A DNA stretch of 45,376 nucleotides, taken from contig CAZIKQ010000011.1 of the NCBI GenBank assembly GCA_964540025.1, forward strand, positions 1-45,376, written 5' to 3'. The stretch comes from RGIG250 sp964540025 (GTDB taxonomy: Bacteria > Bacillota > Negativicutes > Selenomonadales > Selenomonadaceae). Under the pieces are notes generated by a model, which was not told the origin of the DNA, ran no database searches, and saw only the letters and a program-made list of their open reading frames with translations. A program made the translations under genes and the position numbers. Below are positions 8,334-17,303 of the stretch, piece by piece (position 1 is the first letter of the stretch; every line of letters begins with the position of its first letter).

Positions 8334-8401
8334 ACAAACAATGCAAATCACCCTCACCTGTGGTATAATAGCCACAGGCAGGGGTGATTTGCATTGTTTG
8401 T
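8334..8401. repeat. 68-bp palindrome with 20-bp perfect arms and TATAAT in the loop
   Basis: ACAAACAATGCAAATCACCC (8334-8353) is the perfect reverse complement of 8382-8401. Inside, CCTGTGG (8357-8363) pairs with CCACAGG (8372-8378). The central loop contains TATAAT (8364-8369), preceded by TGG, which fits an extended -10 box. No good -35 box lies 16-18 bp upstream. Read as RNA it is a very strong hairpin that could end the upstream operon, but the bases after it are not a clean U-run. Read as DNA it could be a promoter flanked by operator half-sites for the polysaccharide genes that follow. Confidence 0.7.
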
Positions 8402-8462
8402 TGCAATTTACGTGCAATTTACAATTCAAAATTGGAAACAATACAGAGAGGGAATGGATTGA

Positions 8463-9692
8463 ATGGTCAACCGTATTGTTGATAAATTAGATAAGGGAAT
8501 AATATTTTTTCTTTGCTTGGATGCATTGTGTAACACTGTGTCAGTGGCAGGGGCTAATGCAGGATTAGCCGGAGCGTTGTTGTTTTTTCTTATAAGGTTA
8601 TATAAAAAAAATGACGATATTATTGAGCGATGGAAGTCTGTAAATTGTATCGTTTTAACAGGGGCAGCCTGTTATTTGTGCGCAACGTATATTTCCGGGT
8701 TATTCGCTATTGACCATGCGAGCAGCTTTTCGGAAATAATGCATGACTTTGTTTTCAAACCATTAGCCTTAGTGATGATCGTTTCTGTAGTCAGGGATAG
8801 GAAAAGCGTTATCTTGCTGGCTGCGAGCCTTTTAGCGGGAGTAGTAATCAATGGTTTGTATGCCATGTTTCAGCTTGTGGATTATAGTGTTCTGCATGAC
8901 GGAAAAGCTGGACTTGCAAAGCGCTTTAGTGGCAAAGTTCATCCCGTGCATTTTGCCGGCATCCTGGGGATAACAATTCCTGCGCTATGGGCGCTATTGG
9001 TAAACCATCACGATGGGAAAATAAAGAGGCTGTGGGCTGCAATGGTCATGCTGCTCATTTTTCTGGCGGTGAATGGAACAAGAGGGGCGTGGATATCTAT
9101 ACTGCTGGCGTGTATAACAGTGGTATTCATGTCTGATATTGGCAGGAAAAAAATGTATATGCTTATGTTAGCTATGGTTTTTGGAATTGGTGGTGTAATT
9201 TTAACCGTTCCGCAGCTGCAGGACAGAGTGCAGTCGATAGCGGATTTAAGCGATAACTCTAAACTGACCCGGCTCCAGATGTGGAGAAGCGCCACAAACA
9301 TGTTTCTGGATTATCCGGTAACAGGGGTTGGCGTAGGGTGTTATCCAAAAGCTTATAAAGAAAAATACATTTCCCCTGATATTGATGCACAGGAGAAGGA
9401 TAACATTGGACATGCGCACAGTAATTTTTTTCAGATTTTGGCAGACCGGGGACTAATTGGTATTGCAGGGTATTTTGCTTTTGTTATATCTGTGTTCTTG
9501 TGCTCGTATCGGGATTGGAAAAAGTACAAAATGCTGGCTGGACTGATGGTTTTTGCCGGGTGGTTAAGTTTTTTTGTACAAGGATTTACAGAATACAGTA
9601 TGGGCACCTTTGCCCCATCCAAGTTTATGTGGATATCATTGGGAATATATATTTCCTGTAGATATATCTGCCTTAAGAGAGGGGCCGTCTGA
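8463..9692 (+). CDS. O-antigen ligase/polymerase-like membrane protein (Wzy_C family)
   Basis: 409 residues with about ten to twelve hydrophobic segments. The large loop before the C-terminal helices carries the family pattern DNIGHAHSNFFQILADRGL, the Wzy_C/WaaL region with its conserved histidine. GTRGAWISILLA is another typical O-antigen-ligase motif. Such proteins transfer or polymerise undecaprenyl-linked glycans at the outer face of the inner membrane. ATG 8463 follows GAGAGGGAATGG. The gene is clearly richer in A+T than its neighbours, with many AT-ending codons and runs such as TTTTTTCT. This suggests acquisition from another source. Ligase and polymerase members cannot be told apart by sequence alone. 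Confidence 0.85.
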   Translation: MVNRIVDKLDKGIIFFLCLDALCNTVSVAGANAGLAGALLFFLIRLYKKNDDIIERWKSVNCIVLTGAACYLCATYISGLFAIDHASSFSEIMHDFVFKPLALVMIVSVVRDRKSVILLAASLLAGVVINGLYAMFQLVDYSVLHDGKAGLAKRFSGKVHPVHFAGILGITIPALWALLVNHHDGKIKRLWAAMVMLLIFLAVNGTRGAWISILLACITVVFMSDIGRKKMYMLMLAMVFGIGGVILTVPQLQDRVQSIADLSDNSKLTRLQMWRSATNMFLDYPVTGVGVGCYPKAYKEKYISPDIDAQEKDNIGHAHSNFFQILADRGLIGIAGYFAFVISVFLCSYRDWKKYKMLAGLMVFAGWLSFFVQGFTEYSMGTFAPSKFMWISLGIYISCRYICLKRGAV

Positions 9693-9831
9693 AAAGGCAG
9701 ATTAGTAAAAGTATCGATAAGTGTGTTGCCAGAGACAACTGCCTGTTCAGGCACAATGGTGTAAAGAGTGTTTCTTTTTTTATTTTTGTTATACCATGAG
9801 AGATATTATCTTATTGGGAATGAGGTACCCT

Positions 9832-11304
9832 ATGGCAAAGAATGATTCGTCAGCAAAATTGTGTGAACAAAACCTGTCCCACATTGAAAAACGGTGGCAG
9901 GGATACCATTGGCTGCCCTTGGTATATACGCTTGCAGATTACTTTTCTGTGGTAGCGGCTGAATACACTGCTCTTTGGCTTAGAAGCTTTATTCTTCCTG
10001 TGGGGGCACCGGTAATTGAAATTCCTGCAGCTTATACGCTTGTCATACTTCCGGCGGTGTTTCTGGTTTCCCTCAGGCTTTCGGCCAGCTATAAGCGGGC
10101 TGTACCATTTTGGAAAATGGCACGCAGTGTATTCCAGGCGGTTCTATATGCTATCTTACTTATAACCCTGGTTTTGTACTTTGGTAAAAGTGGCAGCGAT
10201 GTTTCGCGGCTGTACGTTGGACTGGTCTGGGTATCGTCCTATTGCTTTATAATTGGTGTACGCTACATTTTGAAGCGTTTTCTGAACGGTGGGAATCTGC
10301 TGCAGATTCCAGTCATCTTTATGGGTGCGGGAAAGACAGCGAAGCTTGTGCTGAAAGGACTTACCAGTGATACTGGCTACGGCTATCATGTGGTGGGATT
10401 TATTGATGACAACCCTAAGGACAAGGAGCTGGTGAAGCAGTTTGGCCTTTTAGGAGGCTTTGCAGACACAGAGCGAATTATAAAGGAAACGGGGGTACAG
10501 CATATAATCATAACAGCACCGGGACTGGATCCCAGCAAGCTGGTGGAAATAATAAACAGGATTCAACCGATAGTCAGGCATATTTCGTTCGTACCGGATC
10601 TCATTGGTGCGCCTGTAGGTAACCTTGAGGTGGAAAGTCTTTTCAACGAAAAAATCATGGTGCTGAAGGTGCGCAATAATTTGGCCTACTTCTGGAACCG
10701 AGTGCTTAAGAGAGCATTTGATCTGGTGGTGAGTCTGGTTGGCACGGTGGCGATTATACCGTTGCTGCTGCTGCTGGCGCTGCTGGTCTTCTTAGATGAT
10801 CCGGGACCGGTAATATTTGCCCATCAGCGCATCGGGCGGGGAGGAAAAAGCTTTCCCTGCTATAAGTTCCGAACCATGTGCGTAGATGCGGAAGAAAAAT
10901 TAAAGCAATATCTGGCAGAAAACCCGGAGGCGCGGGCTGAGTGGGAAGAGAGCTACAAGTTGAAGGATGATCCGCGTATTACCCGTATCGGCGGCTTCCT
11001 GCGGCGTACCAGCCTGGACGAGCTGCCACAGCTCATCAATGTTATTAAAGGAGAGATGAGCCTGGTAGGTCCGCGTCCTATTGTTAGCGGGGAAATACCC
11101 AAATACGGCGAATGCTTTCATGATTTCTGTCTGGTACCGCCCGGTATAACCGGTATGTGGCAGGTGAATGGACGTAGCGATACAACCTATGAGGAACGAG
11201 TGTCGATGGACTCCTGGTATGTTAGAAACTGGTCCGTTTGGATTGATATCATATATTTAGTGAAGACGATTATGGTGGTAATTAAAGGAAAAGGTGCTTA
11301 TTAA
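9832..11304 (+). CDS. Undecaprenyl-phosphate sugar phosphotransferase (WbaP/WcaJ-like initiating transferase)
   Basis: 490 residues from ATG 9832, chosen because GAGG lies 8 bp upstream; in-frame starts at 9721, 9796 and 9820 lack good sites. The N-terminus has four or so membrane helices. A CoA-binding-like central domain follows (VIFMGAGKTAKLVLKGL, VVGFIDDNP). The C-terminal bacterial sugar transferase domain is introduced by a helix (LVVSLVGTVAIIPLLLLLAL) and has FAHQRIGRGG, YKFRTMCVDAE, LDELPQLINVIKGEMSLVGP and PGITGMWQVNGRS. It loads the first sugar phosphate on undecaprenyl phosphate to begin a surface glycan. It follows the O-antigen ligase by 139 bp. The other glycan genes are not in this window. 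Confidence 0.93.
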   Translation: MAKNDSSAKLCEQNLSHIEKRWQGYHWLPLVYTLADYFSVVAAEYTALWLRSFILPVGAPVIEIPAAYTLVILPAVFLVSLRLSASYKRAVPFWKMARSVFQAVLYAILLITLVLYFGKSGSDVSRLYVGLVWVSSYCFIIGVRYILKRFLNGGNLLQIPVIFMGAGKTAKLVLKGLTSDTGYGYHVVGFIDDNPKDKELVKQFGLLGGFADTERIIKETGVQHIIITAPGLDPSKLVEIINRIQPIVRHISFVPDLIGAPVGNLEVESLFNEKIMVLKVRNNLAYFWNRVLKRAFDLVVSLVGTVAIIPLLLLLALLVFLDDPGPVIFAHQRIGRGGKSFPCYKFRTMCVDAEEKLKQYLAENPEARAEWEESYKLKDDPRITRIGGFLRRTSLDELPQLINVIKGEMSLVGPRPIVSGEIPKYGECFHDFCLVPPGITGMWQVNGRSDTTYEERVSMDSWYVRNWSVWIDIIYLVKTIMVVIKGKGAY

Positions 11305-11376
11305 AAATCATAAGCGGGGCATTGGCAAGAAAATATAGTGCCTTATAATTCCCCCAAAAAATAATCGCAAATTTCC

Positions 11377-11406
11377 TTTACATTTTTTGACTGGCAGGGT
11401 TATAAT
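11377..11406 (+). promoter_or_regulatory. Predicted sigma-A promoter upstream of rodZ
   Basis: TTTACA (11377-11382), 18 bp, TATAAT (11401-11406). The TTGACT inside the spacer is too close to the -10 to be the -35 box. Transcription would begin near 11413, giving a leader of about 90 nt before the chosen rodZ start. Confidence 0.6.
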
Positions 11407-11423
11407 CGGGTTGGAATGAAACT

Positions 11424-11454
11424 GGGGGGGGGACTGTCTGAAGGACAGACAGTC
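11424..11454 (+). promoter_or_regulatory. G9 tract and 9-bp hairpin in the rodZ leader
   Basis: Nine consecutive G (11424-11432) run into a perfect hairpin: GACTGTCTG (11432-11440), loop AAGGA, CAGACAGTC (11446-11454). No U-run follows, so it is not a simple terminator. An in-frame ATG at 11416 precedes it, so slippage at the G-run could change an N-terminally extended RodZ, but the normal start is probably downstream. Confidence 0.5.
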
Positions 11455-11502
11455 GTCAGCCCTGTTAAAATAAGGTTTTCACAAAGAAGGAAGGTGGCAG
11501 TT

Positions 11503-12303
11503 GTGATAGGAACGCTTCTTCGCGAGACAAGAGAGACCAAGGGGGTTTCAATTGAGGCGGTTGAGGAAAGTACAAGTATTCGGCGGTTGTACCTTGAGGC
11601 GATTGAAAAAGAGGATTACGATAAGCTTCCGGGAAGGGTGTATGCCCGGGGTTTTGTGCGGAATTATGCGGATTTTTTGGGATTGGACGGGGATGAGATA
11701 GCTGCCCGCTTTAAGGAAGAATTTGAGCAGGAGCCGGAAGAAGAGCCGGAGAATGTTGAACCGGAACCCCAGGTAAAGCGCCGGCCAGTTGTCCCCAGAG
11801 AGGAAACCCGCGGGGGCGCTTTCAGCTCCGGACAAGACTTTAAGGCCCGAACTCAGGGGACGAGCACCCTGACAAAGGTGATGACGGCAGCGGCTGTGGT
11901 ATTGGTGGCATTTGTCGGCGGGATATATTATTATTTCGGCAATGACTCCAGGGAGGCAGATAAGGTCGTCAGCCAGCCTGTGCCAAAACAGGAGAATGCG
12001 GTCATTGACGTGGCCAATCCCACTGCTTCCGCCTCCGGGAAGGTCGACGGGGTCGAGGTGGTGGCTACCTTCAGTAATAATTGCTGGACCTGGGTCACTT
12101 CTGACGGCAAGGATGTTTTTGAGGGATTTGTTGAGAAGGGGCAGCGGCTTACCTGGAAGGGTAACAAAAATGTAAATGTTACTCTGGGCAATGCGGGAGC
12201 CGTCGAGATCGTCAGAAACGGGCAGTCCCTGGGCAAAGCCGGAAAGAACGGCGAGGTTGTGGAGATCCGCTATACAAAGGAAAAGGCCGAAAGAGTCAAA
12301 TAA
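11503..12303 (+). CDS. rodZ: RodZ-like cell-shape protein (HTH_25, membrane helix, DUF4115)
   Basis: 266 residues from GTG 11503, preceded by AAGGAAGG. The N-terminus is the RodZ helix-turn-helix domain (IGTLLRETRETKGVSIEAV, then the typical LPGRVYARGFVRNYADFLGL). Residues 85-130 are charged and low in complexity (EEEPENVEPEPQ). One membrane helix lies near 130-150 (MTAAAVVLVAFVGGIYYYF). The extracytoplasmic C-terminus is a DUF4115 domain with CWTWVTSDGKDVFEGFVEKG. RodZ links MreB filaments to the elongation machinery. A longer form from ATG 11416 is open but would start before the hairpin and lacks a good ribosome site. Its stop overlaps the ygiQ start (TAATG). Confidence 0.88.
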   Translation: MIGTLLRETRETKGVSIEAVEESTSIRRLYLEAIEKEDYDKLPGRVYARGFVRNYADFLGLDGDEIAARFKEEFEQEPEEEPENVEPEPQVKRRPVVPREETRGGAFSSGQDFKARTQGTSTLTKVMTAAAVVLVAFVGGIYYYFGNDSREADKVVSQPVPKQENAVIDVANPTASASGKVDGVEVVATFSNNCWTWVTSDGKDVFEGFVEKGQRLTWKGNKNVNVTLGNAGAVEIVRNGQSLGKAGKNGEVVEIRYTKEKAERVK

Positions 12304-14150
12304 TGCAGGAAATTTATAAAAAGAATAAGGTCGATGCGGTAAATCAGGATGGTTTTCTTCCGGTCTCCCGGAAGGACATGGAGCGGCGGGGCTGGGATGA
12401 GCTTGATTTCGTCTTTGTTTCCGGCGACGCTTATGTTGATCATCCCAGCTTCGGTCCGGCAATCATCTGCCGGCTCCTTGAAGCTTACGGTTATCGGGTC
12501 GGGATCATTCCCCAGCCGGACTGGCGGAGGTCGGAGGATTTTCTCCACTTCGGACGGCCCCGGCTGGCTTTTCTTGTTTCCAGCGGCAATATGGATTCTC
12601 TGCTGAACAAATTTACCGCCGCCAGGAAACGCCGCAGTACCGACGCTTATTCACCCGGGGGAGCCCCTGACCGGCGGCCGTCCCATGCGGTAACCGTCTA
12701 TGTAAACCGACTGCGGGAAATATTTGGAGACGTTCCGATTATTATCGGGGGCATTGAGGCCAGTTTACGACGGTTTGCCCACTATGATTATTGGTCAGAC
12801 CGGCTGAAGCGGTCAATTCTGGCGGATACGGCGGCAGACCTGCTCGTCTATGGCATGGGGGAAAAGCAGATCCTGTCCATAGCGGCGGAGCTAAAGCGGG
12901 GAACGCCCGTAGAAGCTATACAGGATATTCCGGGCACCTGCTTTCGGGTACCGGGATTTGATTATATTTACGACTATGTGAAGCTTCCTTCCTTTGACGA
13001 GGTGTCGGCGGACAAGAGAATTTTTGCGGCCGCCTTCAGGGAGGAGTATCTGGAGCAGGACCCCATAAGAGGGAAGCGGCTGGCTCAGCAAAACGGCGAG
13101 TGGTGTATCGTCCAGAATCATCCGGCGATGCCTCTGTCCACGGAGGAAATGGATGAGGTATACGGTCTGCCCTACATGAGGAAATATCATCCAATATATG
13201 AGGAGGCAGGCGGCGTTCCGGCCCTGAAGGAAGTTGAATTCAGTTTGGTGAGCCAGCGGGGCTGCTTCGGCGGGTGCAGCTTCTGCGCCATAGTTTCTCA
13301 TCAGGGATGGATCATTCAGGCCCGGAGTCAGGAGTCCCTGGTCCGGGAGGCGGAGCTTCTGACGAAGCAGCCGGGCTTCAAGGGTTATATACATGATGTG
13401 GGGGGACCAACGGCAAATTTCCGCATTCCCAGCTGTCAGGCCCAGCTGAAGCGGGGGACCTGCCGGGGTAAGTCCTGTCTTTCCCCGGTCCCCTGCCGCA
13501 ATCTTGAGGCCAATCAGGATGATTTTATCGTTTTGCTGAGGCGGCTCCGGAAGCTGCCGGGGGTGAAGAAGGTATTCGTTCGCTCAGGTATTCGGTTTGA
13601 TTACCTGCTGAAATGTAAGGACAGCTTCCTGACGGAGCTGTGTAAGTATCATGTGAGCGGTCAGCTGAAGATTGCTCCGGAGCATATAACGGATCGGGTT
13701 ACTCATCTAATGGGAAAATCTGACCGGGCAACGTATCTGAAATTTGTCCGCCGGTTTGAGGAAACAAACCGGCAGCTGGGTAAGGATCAGTATCTCGTTC
13801 CTTACTTTATGTCCAGCCATCCGGGAGCGACCTTGAAGGACGCCATAGAGCTGGCGGAGTTTTTGCGGGAGATGGGTTACCGTCCCCGGCAGGTTCAGGA
13901 TTTTATTCCTACTCCGGGAACTCTGTCTACAGCCATGTACTACAGCGGCATAGATCCCCTGACAGGGGAGAAGGTGTGGACAGCGAAGGAGCCGGAGGAA
14001 AAGAAGCTGCAGCGGGCTCTCATGCAGTACTGGCTGCCGGAAAACCGTCCCTTTGTGGAGAAAGCGTTAAAAAAAGCTGGCCGGCTCGACCTTATTGGCT
14101 TTGGAAGGAAGTGCCTTATCAGACCAACAGGGAAGAAACGGCAGAAATAG
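12303..14150 (+). CDS. ygiQ: YgiQ-family radical SAM protein
   Basis: 615 residues. ATG 12303 shares its A with the rodZ stop. The N-terminal 300 residues form a B12-binding-like region typical of YgiQ (FVSGDAYVDHPSFG, PDWR near 72-75, IIGGIEASLRRFAHYDYW). The radical SAM cluster is RGCFGGCSFC with Cys321, Cys325 and Cys328. Later signatures include HDVGGPTANFR and LKIAPEHI. The family is widespread and its reaction is not established. The C-terminus (about 560-615) is basic and shorter than in some homologues. It precedes nrdR by 13 bp. Confidence 0.94.
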   Translation: MQEIYKKNKVDAVNQDGFLPVSRKDMERRGWDELDFVFVSGDAYVDHPSFGPAIICRLLEAYGYRVGIIPQPDWRRSEDFLHFGRPRLAFLVSSGNMDSLLNKFTAARKRRSTDAYSPGGAPDRRPSHAVTVYVNRLREIFGDVPIIIGGIEASLRRFAHYDYWSDRLKRSILADTAADLLVYGMGEKQILSIAAELKRGTPVEAIQDIPGTCFRVPGFDYIYDYVKLPSFDEVSADKRIFAAAFREEYLEQDPIRGKRLAQQNGEWCIVQNHPAMPLSTEEMDEVYGLPYMRKYHPIYEEAGGVPALKEVEFSLVSQRGCFGGCSFCAIVSHQGWIIQARSQESLVREAELLTKQPGFKGYIHDVGGPTANFRIPSCQAQLKRGTCRGKSCLSPVPCRNLEANQDDFIVLLRRLRKLPGVKKVFVRSGIRFDYLLKCKDSFLTELCKYHVSGQLKIAPEHITDRVTHLMGKSDRATYLKFVRRFEETNRQLGKDQYLVPYFMSSHPGATLKDAIELAEFLREMGYRPRQVQDFIPTPGTLSTAMYYSGIDPLTGEKVWTAKEPEEKKLQRALMQYWLPENRPFVEKALKKAGRLDLIGFGRKCLIRPTGKKRQK

Positions 14151-14163
14151 GAGGGTGAACAGG

Positions 14164-14628
14164 ATGCGTTGTCCATTTTGTAAAGCGAAAGACAGTAAGG
14201 TGATCGACTCCCGTTCCTCTGATGACGATATGTCCATCCGCCGCCGCCGTGAATGTATGGAATGTGGACGGCGCTTCACCACCTACGAGGAGGTAGAGCA
14301 GGTGCCCCTGATGGTCATCAAGAATGACGGGCGCCGGGTAGCTTTTGACAGCGGTAAGATTCTCAACGGGCTCATCCGTTCCTGCGATAAGCGGAACATT
14401 CCCATGGAGGACATTATGCAGCTGTCCCGGGATATTGAGCGATCGATTAGAAACACCGCCGACCGGGAGATAACCACCACGGAGATCGGCGAGCTGGTCA
14501 TGGATAAACTGCGGGATTTTGATGAGGTGGCTTATATCCGGTTCGCTTCCGTGTATAGAAAATTTGCGGATCTAACCATGTTCCGGGATGAGCTGGAGCA
14601 GCTGCTGAACAGACCCTTGGGAAAGTAG
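14164..14628 (+). CDS. nrdR: Transcriptional repressor NrdR
   Basis: 154 residues from ATG 14164 (GGAGGG upstream). The N-terminal zinc ribbon has Cys3, Cys6, Cys31 and Cys34 (CPFC ... CMEC). The ATP-cone follows from about 45 to 135 (VPLMVIKNDGRRVAFDSGKI). NrdR senses ATP/dATP and represses ribonucleotide reductase genes by binding NrdR boxes. Length and all motifs match the family. No nrd genes are in the window, so its targets lie elsewhere. Confidence 0.97.
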   Translation: MRCPFCKAKDSKVIDSRSSDDDMSIRRRRECMECGRRFTTYEEVEQVPLMVIKNDGRRVAFDSGKILNGLIRSCDKRNIPMEDIMQLSRDIERSIRNTADREITTTEIGELVMDKLRDFDEVAYIRFASVYRKFADLTMFRDELEQLLNRPLGK

Positions 14629-14658
14629 AGAGCAATACAGGTACTTGGAGGAATAGGA

Positions 14659-16401
14659 TTGAACTGGAAGCTGGCGGAAAAACTGCGGCAGCGCCTGGCC
14701 AAGGAGCAGGGTTACTACCGTAGCAGCAGCGACGGAGGAGCCGTCAGATTTGCTCTGGGCTATCCGAACGTTTACGGCACCGGTATGTCAAATTTGGGCC
14801 TTCACATAATCTATGATATATTAAACCGCCGCGGTGATACTGTCTGTGAGCGGTTTTTTCTCCCGGAGAAAAGGGAGCTGGCCGAATATCAGCGGACGGC
14901 TACCCCTATAATGACTCTGGAAAATCAGCGCCCTCTGGATCACTTCGATATTGTCGGGCTGACAGTTTCCTTTGAGATGGATTATTTTAATATTTCCCTT
15001 CTGCTGGATATGGGCCGGGTTACGATCCGGGCGGCGGAGCGGGGCGAGCGGGAGCCCATCGTCATTGCCGGGGGTCCTTGCGCAACATTTAATCCCGCGG
15101 TGCTCTCGCCTGTCGTCGACGCTTTCGTTATCGGCGAGGGCGAGGAGACTGTAGGGGAAATAGTCGAGGCAGTGAAGCGAGCCCGGAAGGAAAAGCTCTC
15201 CCGTCAGGAAACGATCCACCGGCTGGCTGCGGTGCCGGGAGTTTTTGTGCCGGCACTCTATGAGTGGAGCTACGATGAGCAGGGGCGGGTCACCGCTGTA
15301 AGCCCCGTTGAGGCGGCGGTACCTGAGCGGATAAGCCGCCGCTGGGTAAAGAATCTTGACGATTACCCGGCTCACACGGTGGTGGTTACCGAGGACACGG
15401 AGTTTAATCTCTATTTGGTGGAAACCGGGCGGGGCTGCGGCCGCCACTGCCGTTTCTGTATGGCCGGGTACGCTTTTCGCCGTCCCCGCAGCCGTTCCCT
15501 GGCGGTGTTGAAGCAAGAAATCAGCGAAGCGATAAAGTTCAAAAAGCGGTTTGGCCTGATGGGAGCCGCTATATCTGATTATCCTGAAATAGACGCCCTC
15601 TGCCGGTACATAAGGGGCGAGGGGCAGTCCATGTCCGTGGCTTCCTTCCGGGCTGATTCCGTTACGCCGGTGCTGGTGAAGTCCCTGGCCGACAGCGGAA
15701 TGCAGACCCTCACCATCGCCCCGGAGGCGGGTAGCGCAGATATGCGGGCGGTCATCAACAAGGGTATCGAGGAGGAGCATTTATACGAGACGATTCGGCT
15801 GGGGGTGGCCGCCGGGATCCGTCATTTCCGGATGTATATCATGGTGGGGCTTCCTTGGGAAAAGCCGGAGGATATTGAGGAAATTGCGGAGCTGACCCAT
15901 CGGCTGAAGGATTTTATGGAGGCAGAGGGCAGCAAAGGAACACTTACCCTCAGCGTCAACCCCTTTATTCCCAAACCTTTTACTCCTTTTCAGTGGCTTC
16001 CCATGGCTGAGAAAAAAGTGGTTGAGGAGTCCCTGAAGCGTTTGAAGGCCGGGCTGGCAAAGCGAAAAGGGATAGAGGTTAAGACGGAATCATTGAAGGA
16101 AGCCTATGTTCAGGGAATTCTTGCCCGGGGAGACAGGCGGATCGGCGAGCTGCTGTGCCAGGCTTATGAGAATAGCGGCAGCGGTGCGGCCAAGGCTTTC
16201 CTGCGGGTAATGAAGGATGCAGGCGTTGATGCCAGTTTTTATCTTTATCGGGAAAGAGGGGAAGGGGAAATCTTTCCCTGGGAAATGATCGATATCGGCG
16301 TCAGGCGGGAGTATCTCCGTCAGGAGCTGGAGAAGGCCCGGGAGAGAAAGTCGACGATGGTGTGTTTTGACGGCTGCCAGCGGTGCGGAGTCTGTTCCTG
16401 A
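14659..16401 (+). CDS. B12-binding/radical SAM protein of the TIGR03960 type
   Basis: 580 residues starting at TTG 14659 behind GGAGGAAT. The N-terminus resembles a cobalamin-binding fold (RFALGYPNVYGTGMSNLGL, then IVIAGGPCATFNP near 134-146). The radical SAM cluster is GRGCGRHCRFC (Cys260, Cys264, Cys267). Later, TLTIAPEAGS and MVGLPWE are typical of the family, and the protein ends in a cysteine motif, CFDGCQRCGVCS. In many Firmicutes the homologous gene lies near a DUF2344 gene and rng, rplU and rpmA. Here it stands alone after nrdR. Its reaction is unknown. Confidence 0.87.
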   Translation: MNWKLAEKLRQRLAKEQGYYRSSSDGGAVRFALGYPNVYGTGMSNLGLHIIYDILNRRGDTVCERFFLPEKRELAEYQRTATPIMTLENQRPLDHFDIVGLTVSFEMDYFNISLLLDMGRVTIRAAERGEREPIVIAGGPCATFNPAVLSPVVDAFVIGEGEETVGEIVEAVKRARKEKLSRQETIHRLAAVPGVFVPALYEWSYDEQGRVTAVSPVEAAVPERISRRWVKNLDDYPAHTVVVTEDTEFNLYLVETGRGCGRHCRFCMAGYAFRRPRSRSLAVLKQEISEAIKFKKRFGLMGAAISDYPEIDALCRYIRGEGQSMSVASFRADSVTPVLVKSLADSGMQTLTIAPEAGSADMRAVINKGIEEEHLYETIRLGVAAGIRHFRMYIMVGLPWEKPEDIEEIAELTHRLKDFMEAEGSKGTLTLSVNPFIPKPFTPFQWLPMAEKKVVEESLKRLKAGLAKRKGIEVKTESLKEAYVQGILARGDRRIGELLCQAYENSGSGAAKAFLRVMKDAGVDASFYLYRERGEGEIFPWEMIDIGVRREYLRQELEKARERKSTMVCFDGCQRCGVCS

Positions 16402-16422
16402 GGCCGGCGGAAAGGATAAATA

Positions 16423-17256
16423 ATGTTTTGCTTGAGAAATGGCGACGGTGAGCGCTCAAATCTTTGGTACGGGGAATTTTCAATTTTCCCCAGGACGATG
16501 GTGACGGCGGCAGTCAGCGCCCGTCAGGGCGGAGTCAGTCAGGGAGTCTACCGCTCCCTGAATCTGGCGCTTCACGTGGGGGATGACTCGTCAGCCGTCG
16601 TAGAAAACCGCCGTCGTTTTTTGTCGGTGCTGGGGCTGGACTTTGACCGGCTGGTAACGGCCCGGCAGACCCACAGCGATCGGGTGGCCGTAGTGACCGC
16701 TTCCGATGCCGGCCGGGGAAACAGGGTTTACACGGAGGGGTTTGACGACACGGACGCGATGGTCACCAATGTGCCGGGCCTTCCCTTGATGGTCTTTGTG
16801 GCAGATTGCACGCCGGTACTGCTTTTCGACCCGGTAAAGCAGGCAGTGGGGGCCGTTCATGCGGGCTGGCGGGGAAGCTGCGATTCAATTGCCGCCAGGG
16901 CGGTAGAAACCATGACAGCGGCCTATGGCTCCAGGCCCGAGGATATTCTGGCCTCCATTGGGCCGTCGATAAACGGCGCTGATTATGAAGTGGGCAGTGA
17001 GCTGGCCGAAATATTTACCGCCCGCTTTGGGGAAGCCGTAACGAGAGAACGAGGCTTTGTCCTCCGGGAGGGTTTTGCAAAGGAACATCTTGACCTTTGG
17101 GCAGTAAACCGGTATGTGCTGGAACAGGCGGGCGTGCCAAAAGAGAATATCTGTAATGCCAACGTGTCTACCGACAGCAATCACGAGCTGTTTTTCTCTT
17201 TCCGCCACGATAAAGGGGAAACGGGCCGCCTTGGGGCGGTTATTGCCTTGCAATAA
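16423..17256 (+). CDS. pgeF: PgeF/YfiH-family purine nucleoside phosphorylase (multicopper-oxidase-like, DUF152)
   Basis: 277 residues, ATG 16423 after GGAAAGGA. The zinc-site residues of this family are present: His84 in RQTHSDRV, Cys129 in VADCTPVLLF and His146 in AVHAGWRG. NVSTDSNHELFFSFRHDKGETGR near the end is also typical; only part of it is functionally assigned. Members were first called laccases and are now known to act on adenosine and inosine; in E. coli the protein also corrects peptidoglycan precursors. The first 25 residues before TMVTAAVSARQGG are longer than in some homologues, so ATG at residue 26 is an alternative start. Confidence 0.93.
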   Translation: MFCLRNGDGERSNLWYGEFSIFPRTMVTAAVSARQGGVSQGVYRSLNLALHVGDDSSAVVENRRRFLSVLGLDFDRLVTARQTHSDRVAVVTASDAGRGNRVYTEGFDDTDAMVTNVPGLPLMVFVADCTPVLLFDPVKQAVGAVHAGWRGSCDSIAARAVETMTAAYGSRPEDILASIGPSINGADYEVGSELAEIFTARFGEAVTRERGFVLREGFAKEHLDLWAVNRYVLEQAGVPKENICNANVSTDSNHELFFSFRHDKGETGRLGAVIALQ

Positions 17257-17303
17257 GACGGCTGCTTGCCGGTTGATTTATAGCTGAGTCAGGGGGAGTG
17301 ATC

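Noticed and set aside
8334..8401. Classical invertible promoter
   Set aside because: Only 28 bp separate the arms, too short for known site-specific inversion, and no recombinase lies next to it. Kept as a palindrome of unknown role.
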